From Sva-07 sp963774765 (GTDB lineage Bacteria; Actinomycetota; Acidimicrobiia; Acidimicrobiales; Ilumatobacteraceae), in contig CAVZGP010000031.1 in the NCBI GenBank assembly GCA_963774765.1, positions 372,001 through 436,000 of the forward strand: DNA of 64,000 nt. The letters run 5' to 3'. Shown here in pieces: positions 16,243-25,198 of this stretch (its first letter is position 1; each line of letters starts with the position of its first letter). The position numbers and the translations under genes were made by a program. The notes beneath the pieces were generated by a model. The model did not search any database and had not been told where the DNA came from. It worked only from the letters and a program-made list of their open reading frames with translations.

Positions 16243-17670
16243 ATGCAGACGCAGTTGTTGATCGGTGGCGAGTGGTGTGACGGCTCGGGCGCGGAGCGCT
16301 TCGACGTCGAGGATCCTGCGAACGAGGAAGTGATCGCGTCGGTCGCGGCGGGGACCACCGCCGACGCGACCGCTGCGTGCGAGGCTGCGAGCGACGCTCA
16401 GGCTGCCTGGGCCGCGACACCGCCGCGCGAACGCGGTGAGATCCTGCGCCGCACGTGGGAGCTGATGATCGAGCACACCGATGAGCTGGCCCGGTTGATC
16501 ACACGCGAACACGGCAAGCCGCTCGCCGACGCCCGCGGCGAGGTCGCGTACGCCGCCGAGTTCTTCCGGTGGAACTCCGAAGAAGCCGTGCGCATCCACG
16601 GTTCGCTCGGTGTCGCTCCAGGCGGCGCCAACCGGATCGTCGTGCGCCATCCGCCGGTCGGTGTCGTCGTGATCGTGACCCCCTGGAACTTCCCGGCGGC
16701 GATGATCACCCGCAAGCTGGCACCTGCGCTGGCAGCCGGGAACACCGCCGTGATCAAACCGCCTCGTGAGACGCCGTTGACGGCGCTGCGGATCGGAGAA
16801 CTCCTCCATGAGGCAGGCCTACCGGCGGGTGTCGTCAACATCGTGCCGACGCTGTCGTCGGGTGCGTGGTTCGACGCTGCCGTCGACCATCAGGCGACAC
16901 GGATGGTCTCGTTCACCGGTTCGACCGAGGTTGGCATCGTGTTGCTGAAACGCGCCGCCGACCGGGTGCTCAAGACCGTGATGGAGCTCGGCGGCAATGC
17001 GCCGTTCATCGTGTTCGACGACGCCGATCTCGACGCTGCGGTCCAAGGGGCGATGATTGCGAAGATGCGTCACTCGGCCGAGACCTGCACGGCGGCGAAC
17101 CGGTTCCTCGTGCACGACAAGGTGGCCGACGAGTTCACGCGCATGTTCGCGGCGGCGATGGCCGATGTGCGTATCGGCAGCGGGTTCGACGACGGCGTCA
17201 CCTGCGGCCCGATGATCAACGCCAAAGCGGTCGCCTCGATCAACGAACTCGTCACCGCGGCGGCCGACCATGGCGCCCGGATCGCCACCGGTGGTGCGCC
17301 CGTCGATGGGCCCGGTCATTTCTATTCACCGACCGTGCTCGGCAACGTCCGCCCGGGAGACGAGATCACCCGCCACGAGATCTTCGGGCCGGTCGCTCCG
17401 ATCATCACCTTCGACGACACCGACGCGATGGTCGACATTGCCAACGACACCGAGATGGGCCTCGCCGCCTACGTGTACACCCAGGATCTGCGCCGTGGAC
17501 TCGACGTCAGCGAGCGGATCCAGGCCGGCATGGTCGGACTCAACCGTGGCGCAGTGTCGGATCCGGCCGCTCCGTTCGGCGGGATGAAGCAGTCGGGCCT
17601 CGGTCGTGAAGGTGCCAGCGAGGGCATCTACGAGTTCTGCGAGACCCAGTACATCGCCACCAACTGGTGA
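16243..17670 (+). CDS. NAD(P)-dependent aldehyde dehydrogenase, succinate-semialdehyde dehydrogenase-like
   Basis: A 475-aa ALDH-superfamily enzyme oxidising an aldehyde to its acid. PWNFP at about 147-151 (oxyanion Asn), the cofactor motif FTGSTEVG, the general base Glu248 in MELGGNAP and the nucleophile Cys282 in AETCTAANR are all present. The C-terminal EIFGPVAP and PFGGMKQSGLGREG match the GabD/SSADH subgroup best. The start is taken at ATG 16243 (MQTQLLIGGEW); ATG 16228 is an in-frame alternative five codons earlier. It stands alone downstream of the copper operon hairpin. Confidence 0.87.
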   Translation: MQTQLLIGGEWCDGSGAERFDVEDPANEEVIASVAAGTTADATAACEAASDAQAAWAATPPRERGEILRRTWELMIEHTDELARLITREHGKPLADARGEVAYAAEFFRWNSEEAVRIHGSLGVAPGGANRIVVRHPPVGVVVIVTPWNFPAAMITRKLAPALAAGNTAVIKPPRETPLTALRIGELLHEAGLPAGVVNIVPTLSSGAWFDAAVDHQATRMVSFTGSTEVGIVLLKRAADRVLKTVMELGGNAPFIVFDDADLDAAVQGAMIAKMRHSAETCTAANRFLVHDKVADEFTRMFAAAMADVRIGSGFDDGVTCGPMINAKAVASINELVTAAADHGARIATGGAPVDGPGHFYSPTVLGNVRPGDEITRHEIFGPVAPIITFDDTDAMVDIANDTEMGLAAYVYTQDLRRGLDVSERIQAGMVGLNRGAVSDPAAPFGGMKQSGLGREGASEGIYEFCETQYIATNW

Positions 17671-17776
17671 GGATGCCAGATGTAACACCCGCTCGCCGTT
17701 GCACGCGGCTCTCGTCGGCACCGTCCGCAACATCGCCCGCTGACGCCGCCGCTCCGCCACGTGCGACCGGCCCGCC

Positions 17777-19093
17777 TCAGTAGTCGCCGGCGAGGTCGCG
17801 TTTACCCTGCTCGCTGGCCAGTGCAGCGTGGCCGAGCAGGTTGCGTGCCATCGACGAGGTGTGTTGTTGCGAATGCGCGGCGTACACCGTGGCGCGCAGC
17901 GACCACACCTCGGCATTGTCGGGCGCCGCCAGCGCCGCGAACTCCACGAGGTGGCAGGCGAGGCGGGCGTCACCGGTGTCGAGCACCTCTTGGGCCCGAG
18001 CCAACACGCGGTCGACGCCGCCGGCGAGTTCGACCCATTCGGCTGCCTGCTGGATGCGTGGCGACGGGAGCAGATTGTCGGGCTCGCCGTCCCACCAACC
18101 TCCGTACCGGCGCCACACGTTGCGGATCAGGAACTGCGGATGGTCGTACACCGCCTGGAGGTACGGCCTGTCGGCGAGGTGGGCGGGGACCGTCACCTCG
18201 TGCAGACAGGTGTCGAGGCTCTTGCCTTGGTTCATGATCGCCAGGGTCTGGCCTTCGATCGATTCGAGCAGTTCGGCGGTATCGGTGAGTGCCGCCACGA
18301 TGCGGTCGGCGCCGAAGATCGGGAGTCCGTGGCCGGCGAGCAGAATCTCGGGCTGGAGCGCCGCCATCTGACGCAGCGCCGCGCCCCAGTCCGACAGGTA
18401 TCGCTGCACCTTCTGGGGATTGCCGGCGTTCGGGAGCGCCCAGATGAACAGGTCGCCGGGATGCAGCACCTTGGTTTCGGGCACCCACGTCCACGTGGCG
18501 TCGTCGGTCTCGCCGCGGGCGTGATGCAACTCGAAGGTCAGCTCACCGCGGTTGAAGGTGAGGTGTTTTGCGTAGGTGACGTCGGGGTCGCGGTACTCGC
18601 TCGGCCACGAGAACTGAGGCACGTCGATGGCGAACTGGCGTCGGTTGATCGCCGTGTTCCAGCCGCCGGTCTGCTCGTATCGGCGGAAGTGTGCAGGGAG
18701 GTCTTCGTGGGCGTAGACGACGGGTCGTTGCCATCCCTTGTCGGCGGCCTCCGCGTCGAACAGGGCGGTGCCGAGCACGTGGTCGATGTGGTGGTGCGAG
18801 TACACCGCAGCGCGCACGGGTGCGTCGGGGCGCCACCCACGCACGACCTCGTAGACGGTGCGGCGATCAAAGGCGCCACCGGTGTCGAGCATCACGAGGC
18901 CGTCACCGGTGTCGAGGGCATTGACCGATGCGATCGACTTGAGCGTCAGCAGTCCGTCGGCGATCTCCTCGCTGGCGGTTGTCTGGGTGCCGTCGTCGTG
19001 ATGGACATGGACCGGCTGCACCGGATGGTGGGTGTGGACGAGTTCTCCGCGCCCCTGCCAGTGCTCCTCGGCGAGTTCCCTGATCGTTGCCAT
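17777..19093 (-). CDS. Alkylsulfatase-like metallo-beta-lactamase-fold hydrolase
   Basis: A 438-aa protein of the class III alkylsulfatase (SdsA1/BDS1) group, which hydrolyse alkyl sulfate esters using two Zn ions. The metal motif is YSHHHIDHVLG (HxHxDH), with later ligands in HARGETDD, HPGDLF and LLAGHGLPIFG. The alkylsulfatase dimerisation segment follows (LIRNVWRRYGGWWDGEPDNL), then a helical region ending about residue 425. The C-terminal SCP2-like domain found in full SdsA1 proteins is absent. It has no signal peptide, so it is presumably cytoplasmic. It is divergent from the nitroreductase gene with about 76 bp between starts. Confidence 0.82.
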   Translation of the reverse strand: MATIRELAEEHWQGRGELVHTHHPVQPVHVHHDDGTQTTASEEIADGLLTLKSIASVNALDTGDGLVMLDTGGAFDRRTVYEVVRGWRPDAPVRAAVYSHHHIDHVLGTALFDAEAADKGWQRPVVYAHEDLPAHFRRYEQTGGWNTAINRRQFAIDVPQFSWPSEYRDPDVTYAKHLTFNRGELTFELHHARGETDDATWTWVPETKVLHPGDLFIWALPNAGNPQKVQRYLSDWGAALRQMAALQPEILLAGHGLPIFGADRIVAALTDTAELLESIEGQTLAIMNQGKSLDTCLHEVTVPAHLADRPYLQAVYDHPQFLIRNVWRRYGGWWDGEPDNLLPSPRIQQAAEWVELAGGVDRVLARAQEVLDTGDARLACHLVEFAALAAPDNAEVWSLRATVYAAHSQQHTSSMARNLLGHAALASEQGKRDLAGDY

Positions 19094-19169
19094 GACGCGA
19101 CCTTAGATCGGCGCCGGGGCACGATCTCCCGGTTCGGTCGTGGAGGGGAGCGACGGCCAGACTGCGGCA

Positions 19170-19821
19170 GTGAACGTGACCGACGCCGTCCATGCCCGCA
19201 AATCCGTCAGGGCCTTCCTCCCCGATCCCGTGTCGGACGACGTGATCGCCGAGTTGCTCATCACCGCGTCGCGGGCGCCGTCGGGGGGCAACGTGCAGCC
19301 GTGGCGGATCTATGTCGTCAACGGCGAGTCGATGGCTCGGTTCCGCGAGTTCCTCGCCGAACGGCCCGTCGAGGCACCGGCCTACGACATCTACCCCTCG
19401 CCGCTGCACGAGCCGTACCGGTCGTCGCGTTTCAAGGTCGGCGAGGACATGTATGCCGCGCTCGGGTATCGAACGTGACGACAGGGCCGGTCGGCTCGCC
19501 CAGTTCGCCAAGAACCTCGACTTCTTCGGCGCTCCAGCAGCACTCTTCTGCTTCATCGACCGGATCATGGGGCCGCCGCAGTGGTCGGATCTCGGCATGT
19601 TCCTGCAGACGTTCATGCTGCTCGCCCAGGAGGCCGGCCTCGACACGTGCCCGCAGGAGGCGTGGAGTGTCTACGAGCAGGCGGTCAGCGAGTTCGTCGG
19701 CGCGCCGGCCGAGCAGCGCATCTTCTGTGGCGTCGCCATCGGCCACGCCGACCTCGCAGCCCCGATCAACTCGCTGACCACCGAACGTGCACCCCTCGAG
19801 GTCTTCGCGACATTTGTCTGA
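19170..19821 (+). pseudogene. Nitroreductase-family protein, interrupted by a one-base frameshift
   Basis: The first frame (GTG 19170 to about 19463) encodes ARKSVRAFLPDPVSDDVI and SRAPSGGNVQPWRIYVV, the FMN-binding start of the nitroreductase family. It then runs out at TGA 19476-19478. The next frame continues the same protein without a gap (ERDDRAGRLAQFAKN ... DLGMFLQTFMLLAQEAGLDTCPQE ... GVAIGHAD). Removing one G from the GGG at 19464-19466 restores a normal enzyme of about 216 aa. Either a recent inactivation or a sequence error; intact motifs on both sides favour the latter. Confidence 0.85.
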
Positions 19822-19840
19822 CCCCCAGCACCCCCACTCA

Positions 19841-19897
19841 GCCCGAAAAATGCCTGGATCTGCGCGCCCAGCGCGACAATCCAGGCACTTTTCGGGC
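19841..19897. repeat. Palindromic intergenic repeat, family 1, copy 3
   Basis: GCCCGAAAAATGCCTGGAT (19841-19859) pairs with ATCCAGGCACTTTTCGGGC (19879-19897) with one mismatch. The GCGCGCCCAGCGCG-like core matches the other two copies. It ends 25 bp before the GH13 start codon, so it could also influence that gene's expression. Confidence 0.85.
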
Positions 19898-19922
19898 GAG
19901 GGGGGAGTGGCAGACTGATTGG

Positions 19923-21497
19923 GTGAGCGAGACACCGTGGTGGCGCGACGCCGTCATCTACCAGATCTATCCACGATCGTTCGCCGACTCGAACGGCGAC
20001 GGCGTCGGTGACCTCGCCGGCATCACCTCGAAGCTCGACTACCTGGCCGACCTCGGCGTCGACGCACTGTGGCTGTCGCCGATCTTCACCTCGCCGATGC
20101 GCGACTTCGGTTACGACGTCGCCGACTACTGCGGCATCGACCCGGTGTTCGGCACGGACGCGGACTTCGACGACCTGATCGCCGGGCTCCATGGTCGCAG
20201 CATGCGGCTGCTGCTCGACTGGGTGCCGAACCACAGCTCCGACCAGCACCCGTGGTTCGTCGAGTCCCGTTCGTCGCGCGACAACCCGAAGCGCGACTGG
20301 TACGTGTGGAAGGACACGCAGGCCGACGGTTCACCGCCGAACAACTGGCAGGCGATGTTCAAGCAGGTGCCGGCGTGGACACACGACGACGCCACCGACC
20401 AGTCGTACCTGCACCTGTTCCTCGCCGAGCAGCCGGACCTGAACTGGGCGAACCCGGATGTCGAGGCGGCGATGCACGCCACGCTGCGCTACTGGCTCGA
20501 CCGGGGCGTCGACGGGTTCCGGGCCGATGTCGTCAACCTGATCGGCAAGGGCACCGACGTACCCGACCTTCCCGACCCCTTCTGGAAGTTCCCGCTCCTC
20601 GCCACCGACCGTCCCTTCGGCCACGAACTGTTGCGCCGGATCCGGTCGCTCCTCGACGGGTACGACCACGAGCCGATGATGGTGGGCGAGGTGTACCTGT
20701 TGCGCGATGGCGAGAGCGCCTCGTACGTCGGCACACCGGACGCACCGGAGTTGCACCTGTCGTTCGACTTCCGTCCGCTGCACTCGCCGTGGGACGCGGA
20801 TCGCATGGGTGAGGCGCTGGCGAAGATGGAGGACGACTTCGCCGAACCACGTTGGCCCACGTTCGTCCTGTCGAACCACGACCAGGTCCGACACCGTTCC
20901 CGCTACGGCAGCGAGGCGCGGGCCCGCGCCGCAGCGGTGGTGGCACTGACCGCCCGCGGGACACCGTTCCTGTACGCCGGCGAGGAACTCGGTCTGGAGG
21001 ATGCCGTCGTGCCGGACGATCGCGTCGTCGACCCCGACGGTCGTGACGGGTGCCGAGCGCCGATTCCGTGGACCGCCGACGGCGACGCGGAGACGGGCCA
21101 CGGCTGGCCGGCACGACCGTGGTTGCCGTTTCCGGTCAACGCTGCGACCCACGCCGCCGATCTCCAGGTTGCCAACGCCGACTCGCTGTACTCGCTGTAC
21201 CGCCGGTTGCTCGGCCTGCGTCGCGGGCTTGCCGTGTTGCGTCGAGGGCGCATGGACATCGCGCCGAACGACGGCGCCACGATCAGGTTCGATCGGCAAC
21301 TGAACGACGACGTGGTCACGACCCTGGTGAACGTCACGTCGGCGCCGGTGGCATGGCCCGCCGACCTCGCCGGCAGCGACATCGAGGTGCTCCTCTCGAC
21401 GTCGCCCAACCGCACCGTTCCGAGTTCGCAGTTGGCTGCGGACGAGGCGGTGGTGCTCGGCCGAGGAACGTCAGCGGGTCAGATCCGTTCGAAGTAG
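19923..21497 (+). CDS. GH13 alpha-glucosidase (oligo-1,6-glucosidase type)
   Basis: A 524-aa intracellular alpha-glucosidase. Typical GH13 regions are in order: DAVIYQIYPRSFADSNGDG near the N-terminus, LDWVPNHSSD (region I), GFRADVVN with the nucleophile Asp (region II), MMVGEVYL with the acid/base Glu (region III), and LSNHDQVRHRSRYG with the transition-state Asp (region IV). A beta-domain closes the protein. The actinobacterial GH13_30-type group fits by eye; trehalose synthase is excluded by length. The start is GTG 19923. Its last 19 bp overlap tail-to-tail with the convergent glutamine-synthetase-like gene. Confidence 0.87.
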   Translation: MSETPWWRDAVIYQIYPRSFADSNGDGVGDLAGITSKLDYLADLGVDALWLSPIFTSPMRDFGYDVADYCGIDPVFGTDADFDDLIAGLHGRSMRLLLDWVPNHSSDQHPWFVESRSSRDNPKRDWYVWKDTQADGSPPNNWQAMFKQVPAWTHDDATDQSYLHLFLAEQPDLNWANPDVEAAMHATLRYWLDRGVDGFRADVVNLIGKGTDVPDLPDPFWKFPLLATDRPFGHELLRRIRSLLDGYDHEPMMVGEVYLLRDGESASYVGTPDAPELHLSFDFRPLHSPWDADRMGEALAKMEDDFAEPRWPTFVLSNHDQVRHRSRYGSEARARAAAVVALTARGTPFLYAGEELGLEDAVVPDDRVVDPDGRDGCRAPIPWTADGDAETGHGWPARPWLPFPVNAATHAADLQVANADSLYSLYRRLLGLRRGLAVLRRGRMDIAPNDGATIRFDRQLNDDVVTTLVNVTSAPVAWPADLAGSDIEVLLSTSPNRTVPSSQLAADEAVVLGRGTSAGQIRSK

Positions 21498-22828
21498 CGC
21501 TGACGCTCCCAGTCCGTCACCGCCGCCTGGAAGGCCTCGACCTCGACCTCGAAGAACTTGACGTAGTGGTCGGTGACGGCCGCGCCGAGGGTCTCGCGAA
21601 CCAGGGTGCTGCCCGCGAAGCGCTCGGCCGCGTGCTCGAGGGTGCGGGGCACGCGTGGCAGGTTGGCGGCTGCGTACACGTCACCCTCGAACGCCGGCGG
21701 GGGCTCGATCTGCTGCTCGATTCCGCGGAGCCCGCTCGCGAGTGCTGCCGTGTAGGCGAGGTAGGGGTTGCAGTCGGCGCCGGGGATCCTGCACTCGATC
21801 CGCAGGCTCGGGCCCTCGCCGACCACCCGGAACCCGGCGGTGCGATTGTCCTGCGACCAGGCGATGCGCGTGGGCGCCCACGACCCGTCGACGTACCGCT
21901 TGTACGAGTTGACCGTCGGTGCGTAGAACGCCATGAAGTCGGCGGCGCCTGCCATCCAGCCGCCCAGGAACCAGCGGAAGACGTCGCTGCGTTCGCCCCC
22001 GACGTCGAATACGTTCGCCTCGGCGTCGGCATCCCACAGGCTGAGGTGGAGATGGCTGCTGCTGCCCGCCTCGCTGCTTGTCGGCTTGGCCATGAACGTG
22101 ACGCTGAGTTGCTGAGCCTCCGCCAGTTCCTTCATCGCGTGCTTCATCACGCTGTGACGGTCGGCCATGGTCGAGACGTCGGCGTACCGGATGTTCAGCT
22201 CGTGCTGGCCGCGTCCCCACTCGCCCTTGGAGCTCTCGACCGGGATCCCGGTCGCAGTGAGCGCCCGTCGGGCGGCTCCGACGTACCCCTCGACGCGGGC
22301 TCCCTGCAGCAGGTGGTAGTCCTCGATGTACCAGCCGGCGGGTTCGAGATCGGCATACCCCTTGCGATGTGCGTCGCGATAGGAGTCGTCGAAGAGGAAG
22401 AACTCCAGCTCCGATGCCGCCTCCACGCTGAAGCCGAGCACGGCGGCGCGCTCGACCTGGGTCGTGAGCATCGACCGGGGAGCGACCGCCACGGGTGCGT
22501 TCGTCTGGACGTCGACGACGTCGCACAGCACGATCGCCGACGAGTCGGTCCAACCGGCGCGGGTGAGCGTGGCGAGGTCGGCGACGAGGTGGAAATCGCC
22601 GTAGCCGAGTTCCCAGCTGGCGTACTCGTATCCGGCGACGGGTTCCATCTCCATGTCGACCGTCAACAGGTAGTCGCATGCATGGGTTCCGTGCCCGATC
22701 GTGTGGTCGACGAAGAAGGCGGCGTCGATGCGCTTGCCCAGCAGGCGGCCGTAACCGTCGGTGAAGGCGGCCAGCACCGTGTCGATCTCGCCGGAGCCGG
22801 CCAGAGAGCGGAGATCGTCGGGAGTCAC
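21479..22828 (-). CDS. Glutamine synthetase-family ligase (possible gamma-glutamyl-amine ligase)
   Basis: A 449-aa GS-fold ATP-dependent ligase. The metal/substrate motifs are ASELEFFLFDD, GEWGRGQHELNIRY, GSSSHLHLSLW, the ATP-binding NSYKRYVDGSWAPTR, and a C-terminal RIECRIPGADCNPYLAY. It is divergent from housekeeping GlnA, and I see no adenylylation-site Tyr context. It is closer to PuuA / GlnA-like enzymes that join glutamate to polyamines or other amines. The actual amine is not predictable. It is followed by no partner on its strand and is divergent from the haloalkane dehalogenase gene. Confidence 0.82.
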   Translation of the reverse strand: MTPDDLRSLAGSGEIDTVLAAFTDGYGRLLGKRIDAAFFVDHTIGHGTHACDYLLTVDMEMEPVAGYEYASWELGYGDFHLVADLATLTRAGWTDSSAIVLCDVVDVQTNAPVAVAPRSMLTTQVERAAVLGFSVEAASELEFFLFDDSYRDAHRKGYADLEPAGWYIEDYHLLQGARVEGYVGAARRALTATGIPVESSKGEWGRGQHELNIRYADVSTMADRHSVMKHAMKELAEAQQLSVTFMAKPTSSEAGSSSHLHLSLWDADAEANVFDVGGERSDVFRWFLGGWMAGAADFMAFYAPTVNSYKRYVDGSWAPTRIAWSQDNRTAGFRVVGEGPSLRIECRIPGADCNPYLAYTAALASGLRGIEQQIEPPPAFEGDVYAAANLPRVPRTLEHAAERFAGSTLVRETLGAAVTDHYVKFFEVEVEAFQAAVTDWERQRYFERI

Positions 22829-22899
22829 GGTGCCACTGGACAGTAGCGGTCGCTCGGGTCACTGTTCTCATGGCATGCTCGCGCGATGAGGCTCGCACG

Positions 22900-23796
22900 A
22901 TGACGGTCCCTTTCGTCCGCACGCCCGACGACCGCTTCGCCAACCTGCCCGACTTCCCGTTCGAGCCGAAGTACGTCGACATCGACGGGCTCCGCATGGC
23001 GTACGTCGAGCAGGGCTCCGGCGAGGCGGGCACGTTCCTGCTCCTGCACGGAGAGCCGACGTGGGGGTATCTGTACCGACGCATGATCCCACCGCTCGTC
23101 GACGCCGGTTTCCGGGTCATCGCCCCTGACCTGATCGGGTTCGGCCGCTCCGACAAGCCGATCGATCGCGCGGCCTACACCTACGCCAACCATGTCGCCT
23201 GGCTGACCGAGTTCGTGAGCGGTCTCGACCGGCCGACAGGTGGCTTCCACCTGTTCGTCCAGGACTGGGGTGGCCTGCTCGGGCTGCGGCTGATCGCCGA
23301 GCACCCGGACTGGTTCGACCGGGTCGTGATCGGCAACACGGCGCTGCCCGCAGGCGAGGCGATGGGCGACGGCTTCATGATGTGGCAGCAGGTGTCGCAG
23401 GCGATGGACCCGATGGACTGCGGCGCTCTGCTCGGCCGTGCGTGCATCGCACGCGAGCTGACCGACGCGGAGATGGACGCGTATCGAGCGCCCTTCCCCG
23501 ACGAGTCGTCTCTCGCCGGCGCCCGTGAGTTCCCGTTGCTCGTGCCGACCTCGCCCGGCGATCCGGCTGTGCCTGCGAACCAGGCTGCCTGGTCAGTGTT
23601 GGAACAGTGGGACAAGCCGGTGCTGACCCTGTGGACGCCGGGCGACATCGTGCTCGGTCATCTCCAGAGCACCTTCGTCGATCGGATCCCCGGTGCCGCC
23701 GGCCAGCCGCATCAGACCTTCGAACCCGGCGGCCACTTCCTCCAAGACGACCGCGGCGAAGACGTCGTCGCCGCCATCATCGCCTGGCTCGCCTGA
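22900..23796 (+). CDS. Haloalkane dehalogenase-like alpha/beta hydrolase
   Basis: Haloalkane dehalogenases hydrolyse C-halogen bonds through an Asp nucleophile. The 298-aa product has HGEPTWGYLYRRM (oxyanion plus first halide-side region), and the nucleophile elbow VQDWGGLLGLR with Asp122 followed by the halide-stabilising Trp123. A late Asp is in LWTPGDIVLG, and the catalytic His in PGGHFLQDD. The Asp in place of Ser at the elbow separates it from ordinary esterases; epoxide hydrolases, also Asp-based, lack this W-context. ATG 22900 is chosen because it opens the usual family N-terminus; ATG 22870 is a longer alternative. Confidence 0.85.
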   Translation: MTVPFVRTPDDRFANLPDFPFEPKYVDIDGLRMAYVEQGSGEAGTFLLLHGEPTWGYLYRRMIPPLVDAGFRVIAPDLIGFGRSDKPIDRAAYTYANHVAWLTEFVSGLDRPTGGFHLFVQDWGGLLGLRLIAEHPDWFDRVVIGNTALPAGEAMGDGFMMWQQVSQAMDPMDCGALLGRACIARELTDAEMDAYRAPFPDESSLAGAREFPLLVPTSPGDPAVPANQAAWSVLEQWDKPVLTLWTPGDIVLGHLQSTFVDRIPGAAGQPHQTFEPGGHFLQDDRGEDVVAAIIAWLA

Positions 23797-23829
23797 TTTC
23801 ACCAGGGGTCTGACCCCTGGTGAAATCAG
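23793..23829. repeat. GGGGTC-T-GACCCC palindrome, family 2, between convergent genes
   Basis: CTGATTTCACCAGGGGTC (23793-23810) and GACCCCTGGTGAAATCAG (23812-23829) are a perfect 18-bp palindrome around one T. It covers both stop codons (dehalogenase ends 23796, the minus-strand peptidase ends 23826), so both genes end inside the stem. It probably acts as a bidirectional terminator. It shares its CACCAGGGGTCTGAC core with the hairpin at 16151. Confidence 0.85.
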
Positions 23830-24770
23830 CCTTCGACGGCGATGGTGCGCACGGCGTCGGCGTGGGTGATCGCTTCGATCGGTGACAGCGTCGCGCCGAG
23901 TTCGACGATGAACGCCACGCCGTCATCGGGTCGGAACTCGTTGCGCGCCCAGGTGGCAGCGATGCCGGTGTAGGTGCCCCCGGTGATCTGGCCCATCGGC
24001 AGCCCGGTCAGCTGTGCGTAGCGCTCGCGGACGCGTCCCTCCCGACCGTCGGACGGGTTCACGACGAACAGGTCCTGGTGGTACCAGATCGTGATGTCCG
24101 GGCGCAGTTGCTCCATGAAATTGACCATCGCCTGTGTCTCGGGCTCGCTCGCGGGACCCGTTCCTGCGTACTGCGAGTCGCCAGGCACGCCGATCGGGCC
24201 CCACTTGTACGGGAAGTTCCGGTTGAGGTCGACGCCGTTGTCGTTCGAGCGCACCTCGTTGGCCTGACCGTCGGGGTTCATCGACTCGACGATCCACAAC
24301 TCGACACCTTCGGGCACCGGCTCCGCGCGGAGTTCGTCGACGATCGCCACGCCGTCGTCCTCGTCGCCGTGGATCACGCCGATCACCAGGACCCGCCGTC
24401 CACCGACGGTGCCCGAGCGCTCGGCGACGATCGGTCGGCCACCAGCAGACGAGCCGAGGCCGACCTGGTCGGCGTCGAGGTCGAGTGTGCCGATCGTCGC
24501 CGGGACCGCGGGTGTCGTCGTGGAGCTGGTGGTGGTGGTCGAGCTGGAGCTGGTGGTCGAGCTGGAGCTGGTGGTCGAGCTGGTGCTCGTCGTCGAGGTA
24601 CTGGTCGTGCTGGTGCTCGTCGAACTGGTGCCGGTCACGAGAGCCGAAGCGGTGGACGGCCCGTCCGAGACGCTCGCCATCGTCGACTCCGCATCGGTGG
24701 TGGCCGATTCCGACCCGCACGCCACCATGACGGTTGCCGCGACGAAGGCCAGCAGGGTGAATCGGTTCAC
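23826..24770 (-). CDS. Zinc carboxypeptidase-like (M14) lipoprotein
   Basis: A 314-aa predicted lipoprotein peptidase. The signal peptide ends at lipobox VMVAC (Cys18). Residues about 40-88 are an almost pure Ser/Thr linker encoded by a low-complexity repeat. The M14 domain follows: the zinc motif IHGDED (His134, Glu137), NPDG, GVDLNRNFPYKW (substrate Arg/Asn), a later His ligand in IWYHQD, and the catalytic Glu in FIVELGA. The layout resembles MpaA-type murein-peptide amidases, which cut cell-wall peptides. It is divergent from the cytochrome c gene with about 41 bp between starts. Confidence 0.82.
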   Translation of the reverse strand: MNRFTLLAFVAATVMVACGSESATTDAESTMASVSDGPSTASALVTGTSSTSTSTTSTSTTSTSSTTSSSSTTSSSSTTTTSSTTTPAVPATIGTLDLDADQVGLGSSAGGRPIVAERSGTVGGRRVLVIGVIHGDEDDGVAIVDELRAEPVPEGVELWIVESMNPDGQANEVRSNDNGVDLNRNFPYKWGPIGVPGDSQYAGTGPASEPETQAMVNFMEQLRPDITIWYHQDLFVVNPSDGREGRVRERYAQLTGLPMGQITGGTYTGIAATWARNEFRPDDGVAFIVELGATLSPIEAITHADAVRTIAVEG

Positions 24771-24811
24771 GATGCGACCGTACCGGACCCTCGCGATGCC
24801 ACACTGGCGTC

Positions 24812-25195
24812 ATGGTCTGTGGCGGCGTGCGCGTGATCGTGGTTGGCGCCTCAACCGCTGTGGCGGCGGCGCTGCTCGCGGCATGTGGAGGCGATGGGCC
24901 CAAGACCCCGCTCGAGCGGGGTGAAGCGGTCTACGGCGCGAACTGCGCCCAGTGCCACGGAGCGGATCTCGCTGGCACCGAGCGGGGACCCTCGTTGCTC
25001 GAACCGATCTATGCACCAGATCAGTTGTCGGACGAGCAGTTCGCCGCAGCGATCCACGACGGTGTCGACGAGGAACGATGGGAGTTCGGCCCGATGCCCG
25101 CCAACGGGTCGATCAGTGACGAGCAGATCGAAGCGATCCTCACCTTCGTGCGAGCCGAGCAGCGAGCCGAGCAGGCAGGCGAGCAGGCCGGCTGA
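24812..25195 (+). CDS. Membrane-anchored mono-haem cytochrome c (lipoprotein)
   Basis: A 127-aa small c-type cytochrome. The N-terminus is a signal peptide with lipobox LLAAC (Cys25). One haem site CAQCH is at 45-49 and the distal Met ligand is in EFGPMPANG. The tail is a Glu/Gln/Ala repeat (EQRAEQAGEQAG). It is likely an electron shuttle on the outer membrane face. GTG at 24830 is an alternative start that gives a cleaner signal peptide. No oxidase or dehydrogenase partner is adjacent. The stop lies 3 bp before the convergent DUF2237 gene's stop. Confidence 0.85.
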   Translation: MVCGGVRVIVVGASTAVAAALLAACGGDGPKTPLERGEAVYGANCAQCHGADLAGTERGPSLLEPIYAPDQLSDEQFAAAIHDGVDEERWEFGPMPANGSISDEQIEAILTFVRAEQRAEQAGEQAG

Positions 25196-25198
25196 TAC

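Noticed and set aside
24520..24640. Low-complexity GAGCTGGTGGTGGTC-like repeats as a regulatory element
   Set aside because: They encode the Ser/Thr linker of the M14 peptidase lipoprotein on the minus strand.
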